Shown here piece after piece: positions 57,759 to 64,000 of a DNA stretch of 64,000 bases. Source of the DNA: Salinimonas chungwhensis DSM 16280. Its GTDB lineage: Bacteria; Pseudomonadota; Gammaproteobacteria; Enterobacterales; Alteromonadaceae. Below the pieces are notes generated by a model that was not told where the DNA came from, made no database searches, and saw only the letters and a program-made list of their open reading frames with translations. A program made the translations under genes and the position numbers. The stretch lies in the NCBI RefSeq assembly GCF_000378185.1, contig NZ_KB899376.1, positions 462,357 through 526,356 on the forward strand. The letters run 5' to 3'. Within the stretch, counting starts at the first letter, position 1. Each line of letters starts with the position of its first letter.

Positions 57759-57884
57759 ATGAGAGATTTGAACTTTACTGAGTTACAAAATTTTTCAGGT
57801 GCTGGTGCAGTAGACAGTTTCGGCTACGGCGTTGGATATACCATAGGTAGTGGCATACGAGAGCTAAACAATTTCGGTTATTAA
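57759..57884 (+). CDS. Double-glycine-type leader peptide 2, paralogue of peptide 1
   Basis: 41 residues from ATG 57759, preceded by a GGAG site (CTGGAGAAAAAA). The leader MRDLNFTELQNFSGA aligns residue for residue with peptide 1 and has Gly-Ala at the cleavage position. The core is Gly-rich (GYGVGYTIGSG). After the TAA stop, in-frame codons LGGAIYNWSHP end at a second stop, matching the tail after peptide 1. Both genes are therefore truncated relative to a common longer ancestor, at positions one codon apart, or the stop is read through. Confidence 0.72.
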   Translation: MRDLNFTELQNFSGAGAVDSFGYGVGYTIGSGIRELNNFGY

Positions 57885-57944
57885 CTAGGTGGTGCAATCT
57901 ATAATTGGTCGCATCCATAAATATAGTAAGTTAAGTTAGATATT

Positions 57945-58154
57945 ATGAAAAAAAAATTTACTTACAGTCTCAGAGCTATCGCGTGCATACCCATTTTAGG
58001 AGCGCTGGCTGAAGCTTTTTTTCATGCATACAGTCAGGATGTCTTTCTATTTTCGACAAATTCATTTCTCTCGGCTATGGTCATGTGTCAACTTTACGCA
58101 TTTATTGAAGTTTACATCTTGAATCACAATAAAAATGAAATTGTTGGCAATTAA
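57945..58154 (+). CDS. Small membrane protein, candidate immunity protein
   Basis: 69 residues. A basic N-terminus (MKKKFTYSLR) precedes two hydrophobic helices (about 12-32 and 40-60) and a polar tail (NHNKNEIVGN). The family was not recognised. It lies 60 bases after peptide 2 and before a strong terminator, which is where the immunity gene of a two-peptide bacteriocin would be. Function is inferred from position and size only. Confidence 0.6.
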   Translation: MKKKFTYSLRAIACIPILGALAEAFFHAYSQDVFLFSTNSFLSAMVMCQLYAFIEVYILNHNKNEIVGN

Positions 58155-58167
58155 GTTATAGATTGAG

Positions 58168-58199
58168 CACCGGTCGATGAAGATCGATTGGTGTTTTTT
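58168..58199 (+). terminator. Terminator of the peptide operon
   Basis: An 11-bp stem with two G-U wobbles (CACCGGTCGAT / ATCGATTGGTG, loop GAAG) followed by six T, 13 bases after the small membrane protein stop. Confidence 0.88.
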
Positions 58200-58243
58200 G
58201 CATTTGCCGCCGTTTACTAAGGCAAAGTGATCTCCAACACATA

Positions 58244-58860
58244 GGTCATCAGAATAGCCATCGCACAGCTGATTTTGTAGGCGTTGCCTTTAAAGGAATC
58301 TTCGAAGAATTTATGACTTGATGGAGAAAACAACTGCAGCGCATTTTCCAGCATAACACTGAAATAAAGCAACTCAGCGGCAGACCGATAAAAATCGAAG
58401 TCCGATATGTCTGGGTTGCTGAGCTACTTAAAAGCGGCGATGTTCTCAATAAAGTTCAAATCTCTCATTTCATTCCCAGATTATCTTCTAGTGCTTTGGC
58501 TACCGATTGGTATCACGTTGCCAAAACCGGACAAGCAAGGTTGGTGGCCACATGGCATGACTCGTATTGAATGGGTTAAACGGCCAGTCGCTTATCTGGC
58601 TAAATATCTGTCCAAAGACGATGTCGATGCATTCCCAAAAGGCTGTCGAATTATGGGCTGTGGCGGTTTATCTGAGCCGGCCAGAAATGAACGTTGTTGG
58701 TGGTTGATGCCAACCTGGGTAAAAGACATCGCCAGCATCGAGGACAAAACCTCGGCGCGCAATCGGTGGAGGGATTGTGCTGAAAAGCTCAGGTGAAATT
58801 GTGCCGTCGCCTTGGAAGGTGCGCATTACCAACATCGGGATCTTCATTATTAAACAGTGA
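58244..58860 (+). pseudogene. Remnant of a filamentous-phage-type rolling-circle replication protein (Rep)
   Basis: Three frame segments together give one Rep-like protein. Segment one (from about 58244) is broken by a TGA at 58319 and carries WRKQLQRIFQ and IKIEVRYVWVAELLKSGD. Segment two, in another frame from about 58470, carries LVLWLPIGITLPKPDKQGWW (split: LVLWLP, then LPKPDKQGWWPHGM), IEWVKRPVAYLAKYLSK with the YxxK nicking motif, and FPKGCRIMGCGGLSEPARN. Segment three, shifted again near 58770, has GEIVPSPWKVRI and ends at the TGA 58858. The HUH histidine motif expected before LVLWLP is damaged. It is certainly inactive. The type is common in inoviruses that integrate at dif. Confidence 0.75.
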
Positions 58861-58951
58861 TAGCGAATGCGAAGAACGACGCGGCATGCCGTGAGGGCTC
58901 GCCGCGACGGACTGAAGCAGACGCGTCACGCAATAGCAGACCCAAACACCC
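58861..58951. other. GC-rich segment with palindrome after the Rep remnant
   Basis: A GC-rich island in AT-rich DNA. It contains a perfect 10-bp palindrome CGGCATGCCG (58882-58891). It could be a leftover phage intergenic region or replication origin hairpin; no gene was seen. Confidence 0.35.
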
Positions 58952-58985
58952 ATAACGCATAATACTTAACTGCGCATAATACTTA
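58952..58985. repeat. Tandem XerC-arm repeats preceding dif
   Basis: Two 17-bp units sit head-to-tail directly before dif. The unit at 58969-58985 is ACTGCGCATAA plus TACTTA; its first 11 bases are identical to the XerC arm of dif. The unit at 58952-58968 is the same with three mismatches in the arm (ATAACGCATAA plus TACTTA). Each is an XerC arm with a 6-bp centre but no XerD arm, as expected for scars of Xer-mediated integration or excision. Confidence 0.75.
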
Positions 58986-59013
58986 ACTGCGCATAATGTA
59001 TATTATGTTAAAT
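58986..59013 (+). other. dif: Chromosome dimer resolution site dif (XerC/XerD target)
   Basis: 28 bases: XerC arm ACTGCGCATAA (58986-58996), centre TGTATA (58997-59002), XerD arm TTATGTTAAAT (59003-59013). Compared with E. coli dif as I recall it, only the first two bases of the XerC arm differ; the centre and XerD arm are identical. XerC/XerD recombine here under FtsK control to resolve chromosome dimers, so this marks the replication terminus. Confidence 0.93.
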
Positions 59014-59691
59014 AGAGTATTATAATGTATATAGCTATCTGGTAAGGCACTGTGGACACTGCGCCCGACAGCTCATGTAATAATTTGGTATAGCACTTTA
59101 CTGGCTTTGTCATAGCAAGGTTGTCACAACTCTCATTTTACTTTTAGTCATCACTATTGATTCAAGCGCTTAAAACGCAGCTTTTATCAAAAATAATTCG
59201 TTGCTTGGCCTGGCGACATTAGCGATTTAGTGAGTTATTGCCTTTATCGCTCCATCCTTTAATTCTTCTTTAGAGACTTCGCTATCTAGCCCACAGGCTT
59301 CTCACCTGATTTAATAAGTAAATTTTTGAGTTATCAGCAACTCGTGTACAGAAAAATCGAATGCGTGTATTGCCGTGAATTTCTCTCAGATTGAACGCAC
59401 GGTCGCCTTAATCCTGTGCGTGAAGACAAGCTAAATGTTTGTAGCGCAGTTATCTGAATCACAGGCCGGTTAACAATAAATCGCGAATGTATTGGAGGTG
59501 TCGAATGTTCCTTAACATCATTCGGTACTAAGTAAGGCACATTGTCTTAATGTTAGTGCAACGATAGCCATACGATGCCAAGCACCTTTAATGCGCCAAA
59601 GTAATATCTTGCATATACGCTTGCAGCCCTTTATTTCTGCGGCATTTTAAACGTATCAATAAATTTCAGATAATTAAAAAAACATAAACCA

Positions 59692-59707
59692 GTGTATATA
59701 TATACAC
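59692..59707. repeat. 16-bp perfect palindrome upstream of the recombinase gene
   Basis: GTGTATATATATACAC, perfectly self-complementary, 110 bases before the recombinase ATG. It may be an operator; being a simple TA run it may also be chance. Confidence 0.5.
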
Positions 59708-59746
59708 ATTTATGAGATTCATTTATACTTGACGATCAATTTGAGA

Positions 59747-59786
59747 TCTATCACGCATGATAATTCCAGTTATCATGCGTGATAGA
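59747..59786. repeat. 17-6-17 bp perfect inverted repeat at the recombinase promoter, candidate recombination site or operator
   Basis: Left arm TCTATCACGCATGATAA (59747-59763), spacer TTCCAG (59764-59769), right arm TTATCATGCGTGATAGA (59770-59786): all 17 positions pair. Two inverted arms around a 6-bp spacer is the architecture of tyrosine-recombinase core sites (loxP, FRT, dif). It lies 30 bases before the recombinase ATG and just downstream of a TTGACG (59729) that may be its -35 element, so binding would also repress the gene. Confidence 0.7.
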
Positions 59787-59816
59787 ATTATTTTCCTTAT
59801 AAATCATTACTTTATT

Positions 59817-60881
59817 ATGAAACTCCCAATTGCCAATGCTGCGTCCTTTACCAGTGAGTATCGTCATGCCGTAAATCAGTATTTCAACGAAATATTCACT
59901 CGTTTGCCCAAAAACACTCAGCGTGCCTACATCAGTGACTTCAATGAGTTTGTAATTTTTTGTAAGCAGTCTGGCTTACCGGGATTTACCGTTTCGTTTG
60001 AGAACAACGAAAACTGTGTAAAACGTTATGTAGAGATGCTGTGCGAATCACCGCTAGCTTACCGAACGATAAAACGCCGGCTCAGTGCGTTAAGCAAATT
60101 TTTACGTATCGCCAAGCTCCCCAACCCCATCATTCAGTCTGTCTATTTGAAAGATTTTGTCCGGCTGTCACTGGCTGAGAATGAAAAATATCAGTTTAGC
60201 CGACATCAGGCGGTACCGCTGACATTGGATTTACTGGAACAAATTAATGATCGTGTTATTCCTGATACACTTTTGGAAATGCGGGATTTGGCGATGGTGA
60301 ATCTGATGTTTGATGCCCTATTACGGGCTGATGAGATTGTCCGTGTTTGTGTTGAAGATCTCGATAAACGCAATAACGCCCTACTCGTTTTAACCTCAAA
60401 AACTGATCAGTCAGGTAAGGGGCAATACCGTTACATTTCTCAGGCAACACTCGACATGATTGATGAGTATGTTAATGAAGCAAACTATGACAAACAACAT
60501 CAGTGCGAGCGCTCTATGGATGATCCAAGAAGAATTAATAAAGGGATTCTGTTCAGACGCTTATCTAACAAAGGACACGCACTCCTTCCTTATGATGAGG
60601 CTAACCAGGGTAAACAAGCCAATAAGTTGGAATACTCCAGCATCTATCGTATATGGAAGCGTATCGCCGGACATGCTCAGATAAAAGAAAATATTACCCC
60701 ACACAGTGGTCGGGTTGGCGCGGCTGTGTCACTGGCTGAGCACGGTGCAACACTTCCAGAGATGCAACTTGCAGGCGGCTGGCGTTCACCGGAAATGCCT
60801 GGTCATTATGGTCAGCAGGCATCGGTAAGCAAGGGTGGAATGGCTAAACTGATTAAGAACAAAAACAAGCCGCGACGATAA
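59817..60881 (+). CDS. Tyrosine-type site-specific recombinase/integrase
   Basis: 354 residues from ATG 59817; in-frame codons back to 59757 lie inside the palindrome and are unlikely to be translated. N-terminal SAM-like domain (about 15-110, LPKNTQRAYISDFNEFVIFCKQSG). The catalytic domain has Arg in FDALLRADEIV, Lys in LTSKTDQSG, HSGR in PHSGRVGAAVSLAEHGA, GGWRS and the nucleophile Tyr in PGHYGQQ, so all active residues are present. It is not XerC or XerD by sequence style. It carries no recognisable cargo and may act on the adjacent 17-6-17 site. Confidence 0.9.
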   Translation: MKLPIANAASFTSEYRHAVNQYFNEIFTRLPKNTQRAYISDFNEFVIFCKQSGLPGFTVSFENNENCVKRYVEMLCESPLAYRTIKRRLSALSKFLRIAKLPNPIIQSVYLKDFVRLSLAENEKYQFSRHQAVPLTLDLLEQINDRVIPDTLLEMRDLAMVNLMFDALLRADEIVRVCVEDLDKRNNALLVLTSKTDQSGKGQYRYISQATLDMIDEYVNEANYDKQHQCERSMDDPRRINKGILFRRLSNKGHALLPYDEANQGKQANKLEYSSIYRIWKRIAGHAQIKENITPHSGRVGAAVSLAEHGATLPEMQLAGGWRSPEMPGHYGQQASVSKGGMAKLIKNKNKPRR

Positions 60882-60954
60882 AACGTTAACTCAGTTTAAT
60901 CTACGGAATAAGTTGCTACGTAAGGGAAAGAAACGTTTTTGTTGCGAACTAGAC

Positions 60955-61485
60955 ATGATTTTTTTTCAAAACTGGGATGAACTGGCGCGAGTGGCAATAA
61001 GCACCGTGCTTATTTATATGTTATGTGTCGGTATGGTTTCTGTGTTCGGAAAGCGGGCCAGTGCCAAAATGAACAATTTTGACTGGATAGTGACAGTGGC
61101 CATGGGTTCAATGCTCGGCTCATCGGTATTATTTAAAAAAGTGGTTGTTCTGGAGCTTTTTCTGGCGCTTTTCCTGCTACTTGCACTGCAATTTTCTTTC
61201 AATAAACTCTCCGTCTATTTTCTGACGTCACGTAAAACAATGAAGAAGTCCCCTGCTCTGCTTTATTTTAGTGGAGAATATGTTGAGCAAACGCTACAAC
61301 GTGAGCGTGTTACCAAAGATGAGGTGCGCACAGGGATCCGAAGTCAGGGGTTAATCGATGAGAATGACGTGAGTGCCGTTATTTTGGAACCCAACGGCGA
61401 GCTGAGTATTATACCTGCAAGTCAGCACAGAGCTGATGACCGTGACGATAAAGCAATCGAAGATGTTGTTAAACATGATCATTAA
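60955..61485 (+). CDS. DUF421 (YetF-like) membrane protein
   Basis: 176 residues from ATG 60955, where homology begins; upstream in-frame codons lack a ribosome site. Three hydrophobic helices (about 10-32, 45-60, 63-85), with NFDWIVTVAMGSMLGS between helices one and two, and a cytoplasmic domain ending the protein (VRTGIRSQGLIDENDVSAVILEPNGELSII), the DUF421 signature. Function is unknown in most bacteria. Confidence 0.85.
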   Translation: MIFFQNWDELARVAISTVLIYMLCVGMVSVFGKRASAKMNNFDWIVTVAMGSMLGSSVLFKKVVVLELFLALFLLLALQFSFNKLSVYFLTSRKTMKKSPALLYFSGEYVEQTLQRERVTKDEVRTGIRSQGLIDENDVSAVILEPNGELSIIPASQHRADDRDDKAIEDVVKHDH

Positions 61486-61565
61486 TTTTCATCTGAGCAC
61501 TTGCAATAATACATTTTTGTTGCAAACTTACAGGACCTGTAGTTCAGAGTTGTAACAGTGTATTT

Positions 61566-62372
61566 ATGAAGTTCGAAAATGTCTCGGCTAAAAACCTCCC
61601 TATTTTTGTGGTTGAAGAAAATGCCCGCGAATTATCTTGTACTGGTTGTCGGAATGGCAAGATGCTTGATTTTGATTTCACCATGGCGTTTCAGCCGCTG
61701 GTTGACTTAGATGCAGGCAAGGTTTTCAGCTATGAAGCGCTGGTTAGAGGACTCGATAATGCGCCAGCCGGGACAATTATAAGTAAGGTTAACGCTGAAA
61801 ACATTTACAAATTTGATCAAACCTGCAGGGTTAAGGCCATTGCACTGGCTGCTGAGAAAAAGCCTGACACAAATTTGAATATCAACTTCTTACCTGGCGC
61901 TGTGTACAGGCCACATATATGTATCCGCACCACCCTGATTGCTGCAGAAAACTATGGTTTCCCGCCACAAAATATTACGTTTGAACTGGTTGAGACAGAC
62001 CACGTCAGTGATATCAATCATCTTAAAGAGGTTATCAACTACTATCAGAAGATTGGATTTTCTACCGCTATCGATGATTTTGGCTCAGGATACGCTAATC
62101 TTGATTGGCTGGCCGAGCTGTCACCGGATAAAATCAAGATAGACATGTCCCTGATCAGAGGCATCAACGAACATCGCAAGAAGCAAATTATCTTATCTAC
62201 TATCAAGCATATGGCTGAACAGATGGATATTACTATTCTTGCAGAAGGCGTTGAAACAAAAGAAGAAAGAGATTATCTCTACGAGTTAGGCGTAACCAAG
62301 CAACAAGGTTATTTTTTCGGAAAACCCGCCTTTGAGGCATTTGAACCTGTAAACCCCGAACTTCTTCGGTAA
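61566..62372 (+). CDS. EAL-domain cyclic-di-GMP phosphodiesterase
   Basis: 268 residues: a short N-terminal region with a CxxC pair (SCTGCRNG), then one EAL domain. Catalytic signature residues are intact: EALVRG, NINFLP, ELVE, DDFGSGYANLDWL, KIKIDMSLI, AEGVET and QQGYFFGKP. It should therefore hydrolyse c-di-GMP to pGpG. No GGDEF, membrane or classic sensor domain is fused. It appears monocistronic. The CxxC may sense redox or metal, by inference only. Confidence 0.9.
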   Translation: MKFENVSAKNLPIFVVEENARELSCTGCRNGKMLDFDFTMAFQPLVDLDAGKVFSYEALVRGLDNAPAGTIISKVNAENIYKFDQTCRVKAIALAAEKKPDTNLNINFLPGAVYRPHICIRTTLIAAENYGFPPQNITFELVETDHVSDINHLKEVINYYQKIGFSTAIDDFGSGYANLDWLAELSPDKIKIDMSLIRGINEHRKKQIILSTIKHMAEQMDITILAEGVETKEERDYLYELGVTKQQGYFFGKPAFEAFEPVNPELLR

Positions 62373-62457
62373 ACTAACCCTATAAATTAATGGACCTAAG
62401 GCGGTGTGAAAATAAAATACTGCCACAGGGAGGAAATACCAGGGAGTTAGTCAGGTA

Positions 62458-63705
62458 ATGAATAAAAAAACAGTGCTCGTTCTTGCGGGGCTTAGTGTGG
62501 TAGCGGCAGGCGGTCAAATTTTTACGCAGTCGCGTTTTGAATCCTCACTCAATGATCAGATAGCGATTGCCAAGCAGACTTATCGCCCCCAGGGCATATT
62601 AATTAACAAGGAAAATATTGATAATAGTTTATTCGGGGCCAGGAACACGTTGAGTGTTACCCTTACCGATACCTATCTGAGTCAGTATAATCTTGCAGAT
62701 TCAGCCCCTCTTTCGTTCACGCTAAATAGCGATTGCGCGTTTTATCCTTTTTATGTTGTCTGTGATTCTCAGGTTAGCTCTGATAGCGAACTGCTATCGA
62801 CCATAGGCTCAGTAGGCCATGAAGCCAACTTTTCAGTAAATGTGCTGTTTAACAGCACAAGTGCAACACTTTCTTTTGATGAGTTTTCGGTTGAGGAAAA
62901 TGACGGTACATTAACCATTTCCCCGCTGACGTTATTCTATGACGGTGACTTATCGATGAGCAGTGCAGAATTTCAGCTGAAGTGGAAAGGAATGAATTTA
63001 TCAGGGTCTTCCAGTGGGACTGCTATTAATTTGCAGAATATGTACGTCAATAGCGAGATGACGCGCATTGCTGAGAATGTCTATGCCAGCGAAACGGAGC
63101 TGACGGTGGAAAGTTTGAATATTACCTCGGCCACTTACAATGCCAACTATCATATTGAAAATATCCGATCGATTACCGAAATTGAACAGGAAGACAGTGA
63201 TACATTCGAAGCGGCGTACGCATTATTTATTGACCGGGTTAGTGCTCAAAACCAGACGAATGCTATTGAGAATTTTGCTTTAAACGTTAGTCTTGACAAT
63301 ATCAGCAGTCAAACGCTGCGCTTTATGAATCAAACCAGTGACGATAGCTCTTCAGCGCAAACTGATAAAGTATTGGCAGAGCTTGGTCAGTCATCTCATA
63401 ACATTGCTGTTGAATCATTCCGTTTTGATATTGCAGATGCGCCATTTAAAAGTGAAGGGAACTTTACATTAGCTCCCTATGACGCGTCGGCTATTCAAAG
63501 CGCATCAGTCTTGCAGAAAATGACTGGTTCACTAAATCTGTATATTGGAAAATCCATTAATCAGGCATTTCCCATGGCAATGCCGGTTATCGAGCAGTAT
63601 CTGGAACAAGGTTTGTTGACCGAAGAAGAGGATCAGTTCCAGGCGACTATCAGACTTAAGCAGGGATTGATTTCAGCCAATGATATTCCGTTGTATCAAC
63701 TGTGA
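62458..63705 (+). CDS. DUF945 (YdgA-like) family protein
   Basis: 415 residues. An N-terminal signal or anchor (about 5-22, VLVLAGLSVVAAGG) is followed by a long Ser/Asn-rich beta-strand-type sequence, as in the DUF945/YdgA family of inner-membrane-anchored periplasmic proteins. Early residues RFESSLNDQIAIAKQ and IDNSLFGARNTLSVTLTD fit the family. No activity is known. It is followed by a terminator at 63746. Confidence 0.75.
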   Translation: MNKKTVLVLAGLSVVAAGGQIFTQSRFESSLNDQIAIAKQTYRPQGILINKENIDNSLFGARNTLSVTLTDTYLSQYNLADSAPLSFTLNSDCAFYPFYVVCDSQVSSDSELLSTIGSVGHEANFSVNVLFNSTSATLSFDEFSVEENDGTLTISPLTLFYDGDLSMSSAEFQLKWKGMNLSGSSSGTAINLQNMYVNSEMTRIAENVYASETELTVESLNITSATYNANYHIENIRSITEIEQEDSDTFEAAYALFIDRVSAQNQTNAIENFALNVSLDNISSQTLRFMNQTSDDSSSAQTDKVLAELGQSSHNIAVESFRFDIADAPFKSEGNFTLAPYDASAIQSASVLQKMTGSLNLYIGKSINQAFPMAMPVIEQYLEQGLLTEEEDQFQATIRLKQGLISANDIPLYQL

Positions 63706-63745
63706 CGTGTAAAGGTTCTGTTTAAACGCATGCCCAACGAGTAAC

Positions 63746-63769
63746 AGCACAGCGAAAGCTGTGCTTTTT
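63746..63769 (+). terminator. Terminator after the DUF945 gene
   Basis: A perfect 8-bp stem AGCACAGC / GCTGTGCT with a GAAA tetraloop and a T5 tail. Confidence 0.85.
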
Positions 63770-63796
63770 CGTGGTAAACAAAAACTGTTTACCACG
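63770..63796. promoter_or_regulatory. 11-bp perfect inverted repeat upstream of the last gene
   Basis: CGTGGTAAACA (63770-63780), spacer AAAAC, TGTTTACCACG (63786-63796). It is directly after the terminator and 42 bases before the next ATG, a suitable place for a dimeric repressor site controlling that gene. Confidence 0.55.
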
Positions 63797-63838
63797 CCTT
63801 TGCGTAGGAATGACATCGTCACTCAAAAGGAGTTTTAA

Positions 63839-64000
63839 ATGAGCAATCAGATCAGCGAACATCATGCTAAGACACTTATTCAGGTAATAGACCAGTCGTC
63901 CAACTGGAAGCTTCATCCGGAAAAAAAACGGGCTTTTGCAAGTACAGATGAAGCACAAGAATATGTAGAGTCGCATAATGAGCCGTTATGCATCAGAGTC
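63839..64000 (+). CDS. Hypothetical protein, N-terminal part (runs off the window)
   Basis: 54 residues are visible from ATG 63839, which has AAAAGGAG seven bases upstream. The protein starts MSNQISEHHAKTLIQVIDQS and looks soluble and charged. No family was recognised; the rest is outside the window. Confidence 0.7.
   Translation, partial: MSNQISEHHAKTLIQVIDQSSNWKLHPEKKRAFASTDEAQEYVESHNEPLCIRV

Larger units (their letters stand above)
59014..59816. other. Non-coding or decayed DNA between dif and the recombinase gene
   Basis: About 800 bases without a credible gene. A minus-strand stretch near 59520-59620 reads LLWRIKGAWHRMAIVALTL in one frame and might be a transposase or other gene relic, but nothing identifiable remains. 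The right end contains two strong palindromes (59692-59707 and 59747-59786) next to the recombinase start. Confidence 0.5.

Noticed and set aside
58407-58796. A 129-residue intact gene
   Set aside because: It is only the central frame of a frameshifted Rep; matching segments lie in other frames on both sides, so it is part of a pseudogene.
59334-59540. Minus-strand 68-codon open frame between dif and the recombinase
   Set aside because: No ribosome site, no recognisable domain, and it lies in decayed intergenic DNA.
1-64000. CRISPR arrays, rRNA or tRNA genes
   Set aside because: No regularly spaced repeats and no rRNA or tRNA cloverleaf sequences were seen when reading the window.

Overview
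The window is bacterial chromosome from a marine gammaproteobacterium, most likely Alteromonadales (Alteromonadaceae-like). The evidence is the E. coli-like gene order in two blocks (msrC-proQ-prc and pyrD-rlmKL-uup-rmf-fabA), together with lineage-typical genes: a 1612-residue NAD-glutamate dehydrogenase, DUF2835, DUF3466, the DUF1302/DUF1329/YCF48/RND set, and a GlyGly-CTERM subtilase. No rRNA or tRNA genes were seen. The assignment rests on reading proteins and gene order, not on a database search.

Layout. 1-7341: end of a class I fumarase, rmuC, an SRAP protein and a very large secreted S8 protease. 7676-11508: branched-chain 2-oxoacid dehydrogenase E1alpha-E1beta-E2 operon (no E3). 11599-15719: rlmJ, a Ser/Thr-kinase-like protein, tesB and a gamma carbonic anhydrase homologue, then a probable minus-strand small RNA. 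16143-20068: class V aminotransferase, a DUF3307/SatD-like pair, and a fused SpmA-SpmB protein. 20150-24342: SIMPL protein, msrC, an acidic ORFan, proQ and prc. 24441-30107: two sodium-linked transporters, pepN and DUF2835. 30291-37168: DUF1302-DUF1329-YCF48-RND cluster. 37358-50351: gdhB, pyrD, rlmKL, a glutaredoxin-like protein, uup, DUF3466, rmf and fabA. 50842-56775: a light-response/DNA-repair block with four different photolyase/cryptochrome family members in two divergent operons, closed by DUF2256.

57084-59816 is accessory and is the most interesting part. It holds a small operon of two paralogous double-glycine-leader peptides plus a small membrane protein. Next comes a broken rolling-circle Rep gene of filamentous-phage type, then a near-perfect chromosome dimer resolution site (dif, 58986-59013) preceded by extra XerC-arm repeats. 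A tyrosine recombinase gene follows, with a 17-6-17 bp palindrome just upstream of its start. The window therefore lies at or near the replication terminus, and the dif neighbourhood looks scarred by an Xer-exploiting phage. 60955-64000 returns to ordinary genes: DUF421, an EAL phosphodiesterase, DUF945 and a partial ORF.

How the genes work together. The bkd operon feeds branched-chain keto acids to acyl-CoA, with tesB and gdhB in related carbon/nitrogen catabolism. proQ/prc handle RNA chaperoning and periplasmic proteolysis. rmf hibernates ribosomes. The photolyase block repairs UV lesions. The dif site serves XerCD/FtsK chromosome resolution.
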